This document shows, piece after piece, positions 28,922 through 36,504 of a DNA stretch of 37,409 nt. Positions within the stretch are counted from its first letter, which is position 1; the number at the start of each line of letters is the position of its first letter. The position numbers and the translations under genes were made by a program. Below the pieces are notes generated by a model. That model worked only from the letters and a program-made list of their open reading frames with translations, was not told where the DNA came from and searched no databases. The DNA is from Verrucomicrobiota bacterium (GTDB lineage Bacteria > Verrucomicrobiota > Verrucomicrobiia > Limisphaerales > CANJSG01): positions 1 through 37,409 of the forward strand of contig CANJSG010000012.1 of the NCBI GenBank assembly GCA_947476875.1. Direction: 5' to 3'.

Positions 28922-29353
28922 ATGCCCGGACCCTCACATCCAAGCACCAGCGCGGAGGACTATCTCGAACGCATCCATGAGCTGATCGAGGAGAAGGGTT
29001 ACGCCCGGGTGGTGGACATCGCGTCGTCCCTCAACGTGAAGCAGGCGTCCGTGACCAGCATGGTCCAAAGGCTCGACGGCCTAGGCTACCTCAACTACGA
29101 GAAATACCGGGACTTGATCCTAACCGAAAAGGGCAAGGAGGTCGCCACGCAGATCCAGCAACGGCATGAGACGTTGACCCGCTTCTTCTCCATCTTCGGC
29201 CTCGATCCGGAAACCCAGCGCCGGGACATCGAAGGCATCGAACACCATCTCAGCCCGGAGACGGTCCATTTCCTGTCGGAGCTCGCCGCCTTCTTCGAGA
29301 AGAACCCCGCCGTGCTGGATCGCTTCACCAAGTGCCGGACGCCGCAGCCATGA
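28922..29353 (+). CDS. mntR: Manganese-dependent transcriptional regulator MntR
   Basis: A 143-residue DtxR/MntR family repressor, close to the 142 residues of Bacillus MntR. ATG 28922 is used; the 76 open codons upstream look non-coding. A winged helix (AEDYLERIHELIEEKGYARV, VKQASVTSMVQRLDGLGYL) is followed by the dimerisation and metal domain (IEGIEHHLSPETVHFL). All six metal ligands known from B. subtilis MntR are found at the expected +5 offset: Asp13, Glu16, His82, Glu104, Glu107, His108. It should bind DNA when loaded with Mn(II) and repress manganese uptake genes. No Mn transporter is in this window. Its stop overlaps the next start (ATGA), so the two are coupled. Confidence 0.93.
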   Translation: MPGPSHPSTSAEDYLERIHELIEEKGYARVVDIASSLNVKQASVTSMVQRLDGLGYLNYEKYRDLILTEKGKEVATQIQQRHETLTRFFSIFGLDPETQRRDIEGIEHHLSPETVHFLSELAAFFEKNPAVLDRFTKCRTPQP

Positions 29354-29733
29354 GCCATCCGCTTCCGCCGGATTGGACGACGCTCCTGCGGCTCGCCGAA
29401 ACCGAGGTCACCCGCACCATCGGCGATCTGCCCGAAGACCTGCGAGCCCACGCGGCCCAGTTGCCCGTCTGCTACGAGACCCGGCCCACCCAGGAGATGG
29501 TCGATGATGGGATCGAGACGGACACGCTCGGACTCTTCCTTGGGGAACCGATCCACGAACAGGGCGCGTCTCCCCTGCCCTCGCAGGTCGTGCTCTTCCT
29601 CGACGTGATCTGGGAGTTCGCGGAGGGCGATCCGGAGATCTTCCAGGACGAAGTCCATGTCACGTATCTGCACGAACTGGGGCACTTCCTCGGCCTGAAC
29701 GAAGACGAACTGGAAGAACGCGGACTGCTGTGA
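29350..29733 (+). CDS. Minimal zincin-like metallopeptidase (PF06262 type)
   Basis: A 127-residue protein starting at ATG 29350, which overlaps the mntR stop as ATGA and so decides the start. It carries HELGHFLGLNEDEL (HELGH at 108-112), the extended HExxH zinc motif with a downstream acidic residue found in the minimal zincin family. Known members are small cytoplasmic proteins with no well-defined substrate. The ATGA coupling ensures co-expression with MntR, which suggests a role in metal stress, but this is inference. Confidence 0.88.
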   Translation: MSHPLPPDWTTLLRLAETEVTRTIGDLPEDLRAHAAQLPVCYETRPTQEMVDDGIETDTLGLFLGEPIHEQGASPLPSQVVLFLDVIWEFAEGDPEIFQDEVHVTYLHELGHFLGLNEDELEERGLL

Positions 29734-29840
29734 AAGCCCGGTCCACGGCCAACTTTCCCTTGATTTCGAAGTGCCGGTTGGCAGCTTAGCGCCCGCCTGC
29801 GGGCGATGACCTGCGGAGATCCAAATCACACGAAGTCGTT

Positions 29841-30059
29841 GTGCCGAAGGAAGACCACATTCAGCTCACTGGAACCGTGACCCAGGTGCTGCCGGGAACC
29901 ATGTTCCGCGTCGCCCTGCCGAACGGACACGAAGTGCTCGCCCACATTTCGGGGAAGATGCGCAAGCACTTCATCCGCATCGGGCCCGGCGACAAGGTCA
30001 CGCTCGAGATGTCGCCCTATGACCTGGCGAAGGCCCGGATAACTTTCCGCGAGCGTTGA
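29841..30059 (+). CDS. infA: Translation initiation factor IF-1 (GTG start)
   Basis: Seventy-two residues, exactly the family length, with the OB-fold signatures [36 protein letters not shown] and [18 protein letters not shown]. The start codon is GTG (29841); there is no suitable ATG upstream in frame, and the next Met would remove a third of the protein. IF-1 blocks the A site of the 30S subunit during initiation. It stands here apart from the ribosomal protein operons, downstream of mntR by 107 bases and 32 bases before the cyclophilin. Confidence 0.95.
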   Translation: MPKEDHIQLTGTVTQVLPGTMFRVALPNGHEVLAHISGKMRKHFIRIGPGDKVTLEMSPYDLAKARITFRER

Positions 30060-30091
30060 ACCGACGCCGCGCACGGAACGTCAGACACAAC

Positions 30092-30688
30092 ATGAAATCG
30101 ATACTCATCACCTGCCTTTTGGCCCTGGGCCTTCCGCTCATGGCCGCTGAACCCGCAACGAAGAAAGAAGATACGAAAACTGTGAACACCAACGAAGTCG
30201 CCGTCATCACCACCACCGAGGGCGTCATGGTCCTGGAATTCTGGCCCGACGTCGCGCCGCTGCATGTCGAGAACTTCAAGAAGCTCGCCAAGCAGGGCTT
30301 CTACGACGGCACCGCGTTCCACCGCGTCATCAAGGGCTTCATGATCCAGGGCGGCGATCCGCTCACCAAGGATCCCGCCAAGGAATCCCAATGGGGCACC
30401 GGCGGCCCGGGCACCCGGGTCAAGGCCGAGTTCAACAAGAAACCCCACGTCCGCGGCGTGCTCTCGATGGCGCGTTCGCAGGATCCGGATTCCGCCGGCA
30501 GCCAGTTCTTCATCTGCCACGGCAGCCCGTCCTTCCTCGACGGCAAATACACCGGCTTCGGCAAGCTGATCAAAGGCGACGACGTCCTCGAGAAGATCGC
30601 CACCACTGCGACCCATCCCCAGGACCGGCCGGACAAGCGCATGGGTGTCGAGAGCGTGAAGATCGTTCCCGCCAGCGAGGTGAAGTAA
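30092..30688 (+). CDS. Exported cyclophilin-type peptidyl-prolyl cis-trans isomerase
   Basis: A 198-residue protein. ATG 30092 starts a signal peptide (MKSILITCLLALGLPLMAA), so it is periplasmic. The cyclophilin domain shows FHRVIKGFMIQGGDP (catalytic Arg in FHRV), GVLSMARSQDPDSAGSQFFI, and LDGKYTGFGKLIKG. It speeds proline isomerisation during folding of exported proteins. The start is 32 bases past infA and the gene ends with a strong terminator. Confidence 0.93.
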   Translation: MKSILITCLLALGLPLMAAEPATKKEDTKTVNTNEVAVITTTEGVMVLEFWPDVAPLHVENFKKLAKQGFYDGTAFHRVIKGFMIQGGDPLTKDPAKESQWGTGGPGTRVKAEFNKKPHVRGVLSMARSQDPDSAGSQFFICHGSPSFLDGKYTGFGKLIKGDDVLEKIATTATHPQDRPDKRMGVESVKIVPASEVK

Positions 30689-30702
30689 CCAACTCAAACC
30701 AC

Positions 30703-30735
30703 AAGGCTCCGGGATGACCGGAGCCTTTTTTGTTT
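30703..30735 (+). terminator. Rho-independent terminator after cyclophilin gene
   Basis: A 10-bp stem (AAGGCTCCGG / CCGGAGCCTT) with loop GATGA runs into six Ts (30726-30731) and then GTTT. It lies 14 bases past the cyclophilin stop and 16 bases before the next start codon. Confidence 0.88.
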
Positions 30736-30750
30736 CCACGATTCCCCGCC

Positions 30751-30954
30751 ATGCCGCTCGACCCGACCCAACTCGCCCCCGTTCTCGTCGCATTGGGCTG
30801 TCCGCAGGACAAATCGCTGGAGATGGCCGGGCAACTGGACAAACGCGCCAAGCAGCTCGCCGAACAGCGCGGCCAATCCTACGACGAAGCGATGACCCAT
30901 CTCCTAAAACTGATGGCCCAAGGCTGGGCCGCGCCAGAGAATCTCAAAAACTAG
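30751..30954 (+). CDS. Small conserved-type hypothetical protein
   Basis: Sixty-seven residues from ATG 30751 (MPLDPTQLAPVLVALGCPQD). It looks helical, with a basic amphipathic stretch (MAGQLDKRAKQLAEQRGQSYDEAM) and no membrane segment or signal. Codon use and composition fit its neighbours. No known domain was recognised. It lies just after the terminator, so it needs its own promoter or readthrough. Confidence 0.7.
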   Translation: MPLDPTQLAPVLVALGCPQDKSLEMAGQLDKRAKQLAEQRGQSYDEAMTHLLKLMAQGWAAPENLKN

Positions 30955-30958
30955 CCCC

Positions 30959-31085
30959 CCACAGATTCACACAGATGAAGCCGAACAGCGTAAACCCCCG
31001 ACGCGAAAGCTCCGACGGCCACACGATTGGTGCCGACGCGTGCCTTGGAACGGATCCGTGTTTATCTGTGTCCATCTGTGGTTAA
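30959..31085. repeat. MITE-like element with ACAGAT-rich inverted ends
   Basis: The left end (30959-30979) reads CC ACAGATTCACACAGATGAA; the right end (31060-31085) reads as its imperfect reverse complement, TTTATCTGTGTCCATCTGTGG. Each end holds two ACAGAT units about 9 bases apart. About 80 bases lie between the ends, without a gene. This type of repeat occurs widely in Verrucomicrobia, Planctomycetes and other bacteria as a dispersed non-autonomous element. Confidence 0.7.
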
Positions 31086-31097
31086 CGCCTTCCCGAC

Positions 31098-31688
31098 ATG
31101 CTCGAACCCTGGCCGCTCATCTCGTCCACGCCGGTGGGCAACTTCCGGATCTTCACCATCCGCTCGGACAAGAAGATCAATCCCCGCACCGGCAAACCCT
31201 TCGACTTCTTCGTCATCGATTCGCCGAACTGGGTGAACATCGTCGCCGTCACGCCAAAGGATGAGTTGGTCATGGTCGAGCAGTTCCGGCACGGCACGAA
31301 CACCGTCGAGCTGGAAATCCCGGGGGGCATCATGGACCCGGAAGACACATCGCCCGTGGCCACCGCCGTGCGCGAACTGCGCGAGGAAACCGGCTACGAA
31401 GGCGTGAACGCCCGCCCGCTCGGCGACATCGCGGCCAACCCCGCGATCATGAGCAACACCTGCTTCAGCGTGATCATCGACGGCTGTGAGCTGAAGCACA
31501 CGACCGAGTTCGACGGCGGCGAAGACCTCATGACCAGGCTCGTCCCCATCGCGGAGATTCCGGGCCTCGTCGCCAGCGGCCGGATCAAACACCCGCTCGT
31601 CGTCGTGGCCCTCTACCAGTTCGATCTCCTGCGCCGTGGCTTGAAACGGCGATCTGCGATCGAGACGGGGCCTCCCGGGGGCGAATAA
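31098..31688 (+). CDS. NUDIX hydrolase, ADP-ribose pyrophosphatase-like
   Basis: A 196-residue cytoplasmic protein. The Nudix box starts at the second Gly of ELEIPGGIMDPEDTSPVATA and continues VRELREETGYEG. It is one residue longer than the canonical G-x5-E-x7-REUxEExGU, with Asp in place of the first Glu, a variant found in other ADP-ribose-type members; the core RELREETG is intact. N-terminal strands (FDFFVIDSPNWVNIVAVTPKDELVMVEQFRHG) resemble the ADP-ribose pyrophosphatase group. It would hydrolyse nucleoside diphosphate derivatives; the substrate is not shown. Confidence 0.9.
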   Translation: MLEPWPLISSTPVGNFRIFTIRSDKKINPRTGKPFDFFVIDSPNWVNIVAVTPKDELVMVEQFRHGTNTVELEIPGGIMDPEDTSPVATAVRELREETGYEGVNARPLGDIAANPAIMSNTCFSVIIDGCELKHTTEFDGGEDLMTRLVPIAEIPGLVASGRIKHPLVVVALYQFDLLRRGLKRRSAIETGPPGGE

Positions 31689-31776
31689 ACCGGATCGACA
31701 GGACCGCGGTTCCCTGAGACGGTCCCTTTCCTAAACCCGTCCATCACCTAAACCCGCGGGACATCCGCGTTCATCG

Positions 31777-32511
31777 ATGCGCACATCACCCAGACCCGGT
31801 CGCAGCTTGCCCAGGCGCACGCTTTGGCTATTCGCGGCGACCGTTCTTGCGATGGCCACGATAGCTCGGGTTTCCGGTGATGAGCCTTCCGCCGCACCAT
31901 CCGCGAAGCCCGGCACCGAGGTTTCCAGGGAAGCCGCTCCCAAGAAAAAGGCGCCTCCGGCGGCGCCCCAACGCAAATCTTCCCGATCCCGTTCCACCAC
32001 CGCGTTCGCCCTCGTCGGCATCGCGGGCTACGGGGAACACTCGGTGGCATTGTTCGACGGCACCGATGCCGGCTTCAAGCAGATGCTCCACCCCGGCGAG
32101 ACGATCGGCTCGTTCACGCTGCTGACCATCTCGTCGGACCATGTCGAACTGCAGTCGGACACCAACGTCGTCCAACTCCCGCTCCAAAAACAGCTCCGCA
32201 TGGAAGACGGCGGCACCTGGCGTGTGCAGGATCTCGCCACCCCGTTCACCCCCTCCAACGTCCAGCCGGTTGGCACTTTGGCTTCAACCAGCCGATCGTT
32301 CAGCTATCCCACCGACCGCTCCGGCTCTTCAGGAAAATCCAATCGTGACGCCGAACGCAGTTCGTCGTCCGGCGAGTTCTCATCCAAGGAGCTCAAGAAA
32401 GCCGAGAAGGCGATGAATCCCGACGCCACCGGAGGACCGAGCCGCAAGAAGATGGCGCAGGTGGTGAAAGCGGCGAAGAAGATGGATCGACGGACTCGGC
32501 CGGCAGAGTAG
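31777..32511 (+). CDS. GspC/PulC-like exported or membrane-anchored protein
   Basis: A 244-residue protein with an N-terminal hydrophobic segment (RTLWLFAATVLAMATIA, about 14-30), an Ala/Pro/Lys/Arg-rich linker (36-73), then a compact beta-domain (about 75-150): TTAFALVGIAGYGEHSVALF, MLHPGETIGSFTLLTISSDH, VELQSDTNVVQLPLQKQL. This matches the HR domain of type II secretion GspC/PilP-like proteins. The C-terminal third is Ser-rich then Lys/Arg-rich and probably disordered. No other secretion gene is next to it. Function is therefore a guess from fold similarity. Confidence 0.6.
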   Translation: MRTSPRPGRSLPRRTLWLFAATVLAMATIARVSGDEPSAAPSAKPGTEVSREAAPKKKAPPAAPQRKSSRSRSTTAFALVGIAGYGEHSVALFDGTDAGFKQMLHPGETIGSFTLLTISSDHVELQSDTNVVQLPLQKQLRMEDGGTWRVQDLATPFTPSNVQPVGTLASTSRSFSYPTDRSGSSGKSNRDAERSSSSGEFSSKELKKAEKAMNPDATGGPSRKKMAQVVKAAKKMDRRTRPAE

Positions 32512-32587
32512 GCGACATGCGACCGAGTTCGGAACTAGCGGCGTCGCGGAGTAAAGAAGCGAGACTTCGAGTGCCGATCCAGCCGGT

Positions 32588-32995
32588 TCAAATGTTGAAC
32601 TGGAGATAGAACGCGTTCGTGTCTCCCCGTTGCCGCCACAGGAACTCGTGTCCCTGGCCTACGTCCCGGAAATAGATCTCGTAGCTGCTATCCTTTGGAT
32701 CGGGCCCACCGCCGGGTATGAAGTCGTCCTTGAATCCGGAGAATCCACCCGCCTTGAGCAGCTTGCCAAAATCCTCCACCGCGACGACGAATCGTCCTCG
32801 GTAAACCCGTTCGCCCAAGTCGAAGAGAATCCCCAGTCGGAAAGGATCATCCCGTTGCCACCGGATGTCCGAAACGGGCACCGGAATCCGGGCACCGCGA
32901 CAAACCAGTTTCCGGAACGTCCACTCACCGGAAGCCGAGTAGGCCGCGAGCCAGCACAGGATTCCACCGGTGAAACAAACGGCGAACGCGGCCAA
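32588..32995 (-). CDS. Hypothetical protein with N-terminal membrane segment, start uncertain
   Basis: About 135 residues in a frame whose first standard start is TTG 32995. Upstream, the frame stays open for nine codons and begins IKRRTAILAAFAVCFTGGIL at an ATT (33014-33016), which would give a normal basic n-region before a membrane or signal segment (AVCFTGGILCWLAAY); the ATT position is where an ATG would be expected. The rest (RLGILFDLGERVYRGRFVVAVEDF, SSYEIYFRDVGQGHEFLW) looks like a real folded domain. No family was recognised. GC content is lower than in neighbouring genes. It may be a recently altered or decaying gene. Confidence 0.45.
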   Translation of the reverse strand: MAAFAVCFTGGILCWLAAYSASGEWTFRKLVCRGARIPVPVSDIRWQRDDPFRLGILFDLGERVYRGRFVVAVEDFGKLLKAGGFSGFKDDFIPGGGPDPKDSSYEIYFRDVGQGHEFLWRQRGDTNAFYLQFNI

Positions 32996-33085
32996 GATTG
33001 CTGTTCTGCGTTTAATGGAACTTCACCGACCACGCTTCCAACTGCCGGAAAACGACCAGGTCAACGGGTCAATCCTCTTGTTCGG

Positions 33086-33143
33086 GTAGGCCGGGCCGCG
33101 CTGCGGCCCGGCCGGCAGTCGCAGCGCGACTGCCGCCACCTGC
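33086..33143 (+). repeat. Double-hairpin repeat, copy B
   Basis: Two perfect hairpins in tandem: 9-bp stem CCGGGCCGC / GCGGCCCGG with loop GCT (33091-33111), one C, then 10-bp stem CGGCAGTCGC / GCGACTGCCG with loop AGC (33113-33135), flanked by GTAGG and CCACCT. Stem sequences differ from copy A but pairing is kept. It lies just after the stop of the dehydrogenase gene. Confidence 0.85.
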
Positions 33144-33150
33144 GTTTTGA

Positions 33151-34314
33151 TCAGGCGTCGAGCTTGGTCCAGGCGGCGTTGGCCTTGGACGATTTCACCA
33201 CGGCTTCGATGAAGGCCATGCCGCGCACGCCGTCCTCGATCTTGGGATAGTCGTTGGCGAGATCGTCCTTCTTCAACTTCGTGCCGGCCTGACGGGCCCG
33301 GATCGCGGTGGCGAAGTTCTTGTAGATGTTCGCGAAGCCTTCGAGGTAGCCCTCGGGATGCGCGGGCGGCGTGCGGCCGGCGGCCTTGGCGGCGTCGCTC
33401 AGGTAGCCGTTGGCCGTGCGATAGACCTGCATCGGCTGGTCGGGCCACTTCAGGAGCATCGTGTTGGGTTCGCGCTGGTGCCATTCGAGCCCGCCGAGTT
33501 CACCGTAAACGCGGATGTTGAGGTTGTTCTCTTCGCCGACGCTGATCTGCGAGGCGTGCAGGACGCCCTTGGCGCCGCCCTTGAAGCGGAGGAGGACGTT
33601 GCCGTCGTCGTCGAGCTTGCGGCCTTTCACGAAGGCGGTGATGTCGGCGGCAAGTTCGCTGATCTGAAGGCCGGTGATGTATTCCGCCAAGTTCTCGGCG
33701 TGGGTGCCGATGTCACCGATGCAGCCGGCGGCGCCGGAACGTTTCGGATCGGTGCGCCACGCGGCCTGCTTCTGACCGGAGGCCTCGATGCGGGTGGCGA
33801 GCCAGCCCTGCGGATATTCGACGACCACCTTACGGATCTTGCCGAGCTTGCCGCTGTGGACGAGGTGACGGGCTTCCTTGACGAGCGGATAGCCGGTGTA
33901 GTTGTGGGTGAGTCCGTAGAGCAGGCCGGTCTTCTTGACGATGGCGGCCAGTTCCTTGGCTTCGGCAAGATCGAAGGTGGCCGGCTTGTCGCTCAGCACG
34001 TGGAAGCCGCCTTCGAGCGCGGCCTTGGCGGCGGGGAAATGGACGTGGTTCGGCGTGACGATGGCGACGAAGTCGATCCGCTGGTCGGCGGGAAGCGCCG
34101 CTTCCTTGGCGACGAGTTCGGTGTAGCTGGCGTAAACGCGTTCCGGGGCGAGGAAGAAATCGGCACCGGAGGCCTTGGACTTCTCGGCATCGGAGGAAAA
34201 CGCGCCGGCGACGAGTTCGATCTGCCCGTCGATGTTGGCCGCAATGCGGTGGACTGCGCCGATGAACGCGCCGCGTCCGCCGCCGATCATGCCGTAACGA
34301 ATCTTTCTGCTCAT
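33151..34314 (-). CDS. Gfo/Idh/MocA family NAD(P)-dependent oxidoreductase
   Basis: A 387-residue cytoplasmic dehydrogenase; ATG 34312-34314 directly precedes the Rossmann strand (RKIRYGMIGGGRGAFIGAVH), which fixes the start. The usual EKP motif is present as SDKP (Lys110), and the catalytic region reads GAAGCIGDIGTHAENLAEYI with Asp201 and His205. LLYGLTHNYTGYP and the C-terminal alpha/beta domain are typical. Such enzymes oxidise sugars or inositols, often at C3; no signal peptide is present, unlike many relatives in this phylum. It is divergent from panD (146 bp between starts) and followed by repeat copy B. Confidence 0.92.
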   Translation of the reverse strand: MSRKIRYGMIGGGRGAFIGAVHRIAANIDGQIELVAGAFSSDAEKSKASGADFFLAPERVYASYTELVAKEAALPADQRIDFVAIVTPNHVHFPAAKAALEGGFHVLSDKPATFDLAEAKELAAIVKKTGLLYGLTHNYTGYPLVKEARHLVHSGKLGKIRKVVVEYPQGWLATRIEASGQKQAAWRTDPKRSGAAGCIGDIGTHAENLAEYITGLQISELAADITAFVKGRKLDDDGNVLLRFKGGAKGVLHASQISVGEENNLNIRVYGELGGLEWHQREPNTMLLKWPDQPMQVYRTANGYLSDAAKAAGRTPPAHPEGYLEGFANIYKNFATAIRARQAGTKLKKDDLANDYPKIEDGVRGMAFIEAVVKSSKANAAWTKLDA

Positions 34315-34460
34315 AAACGTGGAATGAAGCTGTTGATGCGAATGCCAGGAAACCCCGGGCTTATAGTCGGCGGGCCTTGGCCGGGTCAACGGATGACTTG
34401 GCCCTGCGGCAAAATGAGTTGGCGCACCGATGGGGCCGCCCCTAGTTTGCCAGCCAACCG

Positions 34461-34823
34461 ATGCTGGTCCACCTCCTCAAATCCAAGATCCACCGCGCGA
34501 CCGTCACCGCCGCCAGCGTCGACTACGAAGGCAGCCTGACGATCGCCGCCGACCTGTTGGAAGCCTCCGGCATGCGCCCCTACGAGCGGATCCTCTGCTC
34601 GAACATGGCGAACGGCGAACGGTGGGAGACCTACATCATCAAGGCTTCCTGGGGCTCCAATTCGATCGAGCTCAACGGCGCCGTGGCCCACCTCGGCAAG
34701 CCCGGAGACCTGATCACGATCATGAGCTACACGCTGGTGGATGAGTCCGAGGCCGACGAGTGGCATCCGAAGATCATCGTCCTCGGCGCGGGCAACGTGA
34801 TCATCGACCGTCGCGGCAAGTAG
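34461..34823 (+). CDS. panD: Aspartate 1-decarboxylase (pyruvoyl enzyme)
   Basis: A 120-residue proenzyme, close to the usual 117-130. It decarboxylates L-aspartate to beta-alanine for pantothenate and coenzyme A synthesis. The self-cleavage site is Gly24-Ser25 in DYEGSLTI; Ser25 becomes the pyruvoyl group. Arg54 and Tyr58 (NGERWETY) match the substrate and processing residues of E. coli PanD. HRATVTAASVDYEGS and LNGAVAHLGKPGDLITI are family segments. It is 14 bases from lpxD and probably cotranscribed with it. Confidence 0.95.
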   Translation: MLVHLLKSKIHRATVTAASVDYEGSLTIAADLLEASGMRPYERILCSNMANGERWETYIIKASWGSNSIELNGAVAHLGKPGDLITIMSYTLVDESEADEWHPKIIVLGAGNVIIDRRGK

Positions 34824-34837
34824 ACGCTTCCGGAACC

Positions 34838-35872
34838 ATGCCATTCTCAGCCCAAGAAATTGCCCAGCAACTCGGCGGCGAAGTCGTCGGCGATCCGGCC
34901 ACGCGGCTCTCGGGATTCTCGCCGGCGACCAACGCCAAGGCGGGCGACCTGACCTTCGCGGAGAACGAAACTTTTTTCCAGAAAGCGGAGCAGTCGGCCG
35001 CCGTCGCCATCCTGGTGGACGGGCCGTTTCAGTCGGACAAGAAGACCGTCATCCGCGTGCCCAACGCCCGGATCGCTTTCGCCAAGGTCCTGCCGATCTT
35101 TTTCCCGGAAGCCAAGTTCGCGGCTGGAATCCATGCGTCGGCGGTCATCGCACCCACCGCGGTGGTTGATCCGTCGGCCCACATCGGGCCGCATTGCACC
35201 ATCGCGGACGGGGTGAAGATCGGCCCGCGCACGGCTTTGGTCGCATCGGTCTTCGTTGGATCCGGCAGCACCGTCGGTGAGGACTGCGTTTTGCAGCCGA
35301 ACATCACTCTTTATTCCAAAACCCAGATCGGAAACCGCGTCCGCATCCATGCGGGAACGGTGGTGGGTTCCGACGGCTTCGGCTACGTCCTCGACCAGGG
35401 ACTGCACCGCAAGGTTCCGCAGGTCGGCCACGTCGTGATCCATGACGACGTCGAGATCGGCGCAAACGTGACGATCGACCGAGGCGCGCTCGGACCGACG
35501 ACCATCGGCCGGGGCACCAAGATCGACAACCTCGTGCAGATCGCCCACAACGTGACCATCGGCGACCATTGCCTGCTCATCTCCCAGGTCGGCGTCGCGG
35601 GCAGCACCAAGATGGGCAACTACGTGACGCTGGCCGGCCAGGTCGGAGTCGCCGGGCATCTCAAGATCGGCAGCAAGGCGGTCATTTCCGCACAGTCCGG
35701 CGTCATGCACGACGTGCCCGAGGGCGAGAAATGGTTCGGGACCCCGGCCCAGCCGGACCGCCGTCTGAAACGCCAACTCATCGCCATCCAGCACCTGCCC
35801 GACCTCGTCAAACGGGTGGCCGCGCTCGAGGCCCGACTCGCCAACGAGGCATCGCGGACGGCCGAATCGTAG
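34838..35872 (+). CDS. lpxD: UDP-3-O-acylglucosamine N-acyltransferase
   Basis: A 344-residue protein; ATG 34838 has a GGA 6-9 bases upstream and begins the usual MPFSAQEIAQQLGGE. It adds the third acyl chain from acyl-ACP in lipid A synthesis. An N-terminal nucleotide-binding domain (to about 100) is followed by a left-handed beta-helix of hexapeptide repeats (HIGPHCTIADGVKIGPR, VEIGANVTIDRG, IGRGTKIDNLVQIAHNVTIG) with catalytic His237, and a C-terminal helix (LPDLVKRVAALEARL). Its presence implies a lipopolysaccharide-type outer membrane. Confidence 0.96.
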   Translation: MPFSAQEIAQQLGGEVVGDPATRLSGFSPATNAKAGDLTFAENETFFQKAEQSAAVAILVDGPFQSDKKTVIRVPNARIAFAKVLPIFFPEAKFAAGIHASAVIAPTAVVDPSAHIGPHCTIADGVKIGPRTALVASVFVGSGSTVGEDCVLQPNITLYSKTQIGNRVRIHAGTVVGSDGFGYVLDQGLHRKVPQVGHVVIHDDVEIGANVTIDRGALGPTTIGRGTKIDNLVQIAHNVTIGDHCLLISQVGVAGSTKMGNYVTLAGQVGVAGHLKIGSKAVISAQSGVMHDVPEGEKWFGTPAQPDRRLKRQLIAIQHLPDLVKRVAALEARLANEASRTAES

Positions 35873-35985
35873 GAGCAATTCTCCGACGCGCGAAGCCGGC
35901 CTTCCCGGGTTGATCGTGCAGCCGGCAACGAATCCATTCCATCCGGCGCTTGGCGTTTGGCTGATGGACCCCATACTCCCTCCCC

Positions 35986-36483
35986 ATGGTTCACGTAGGC
36001 ATCGGTTATGACGTTCATCCGCTGGTTCCCGGCCGCAGGCTGGTGCTCGGCGGCGTGGAGATTCCGCACACGCTCGGCCTCGACGGCCATTCGGACGCCG
36101 ATGCGCTGTTGCATGCGTTGACAGACGCGGTCCTCGGCGCGCTTGGCGAAGGGGACATCGGCCATTTTTTCCCAAACACGGACCCGCGCTGGAAGGGTGC
36201 TCCGAGCAAAGTGTTCCTCGAAGAAGCCGCCCGCCAGGTGAAGTTCCACGGCGGCCGCATCGTCAATGTCGACATGACGCTCGTGTGCGAGGCCCCCAAG
36301 ATCAAACCGCACATCGAAGCGATGAAGTTCTGCATCGCCGAAGCGCTGGGCGTGAACCCAAAACGGATCGGCATCAAGGCCACCACCAACGAGCGCCTCG
36401 GATTCATCGGACGCGAGGAAGGCATCGCCGCGATGGCCGTCGCGAGCGTGGACCTGCCGGAGCCGAAGGAGTTCGTGGCCTGA
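35986..36483 (+). CDS. ispF: 2-C-methyl-D-erythritol 2,4-cyclodiphosphate synthase
   Basis: A 165-residue enzyme of the non-mevalonate isoprenoid pathway, converting CDP-ME 2-phosphate to the cyclodiphosphate with release of CMP. Zinc ligands Asp9, His11 and His43 (GYDVHPLV; DGHSDADALLHALTDA) are present. GEGDIGHFFPNTDPRWKG, ATTNERLGFIGREEGIAAMA complete the family signatures. It lies 113 bases after lpxD and 21 bases before the next gene. Confidence 0.96.
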   Translation: MVHVGIGYDVHPLVPGRRLVLGGVEIPHTLGLDGHSDADALLHALTDAVLGALGEGDIGHFFPNTDPRWKGAPSKVFLEEAARQVKFHGGRIVNVDMTLVCEAPKIKPHIEAMKFCIAEALGVNPKRIGIKATTNERLGFIGREEGIAAMAVASVDLPEPKEFVA

Positions 36484-36504
36484 TCCACCGGAAAATTTCC
36501 CACC

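Noticed and set aside
29790-29805. Terminator after the metallopeptidase gene
   Set aside because: There is a 7-bp stem (CGCCCGC / GCGGGCG) with a two-base loop but no T-run after it, so termination is not supported.
25641-33143. CRISPR-like array from the repeated hairpins
   Set aside because: The copies are kilobases apart, in both orientations, with no regular spacers and no cas genes.
32630-33250. Plus-strand frame of 206 codons competing with the hypothetical membrane protein
   Set aside because: It runs across repeat copy B and into the end of the dehydrogenase gene; its predicted protein is low-complexity and without an identifiable fold.
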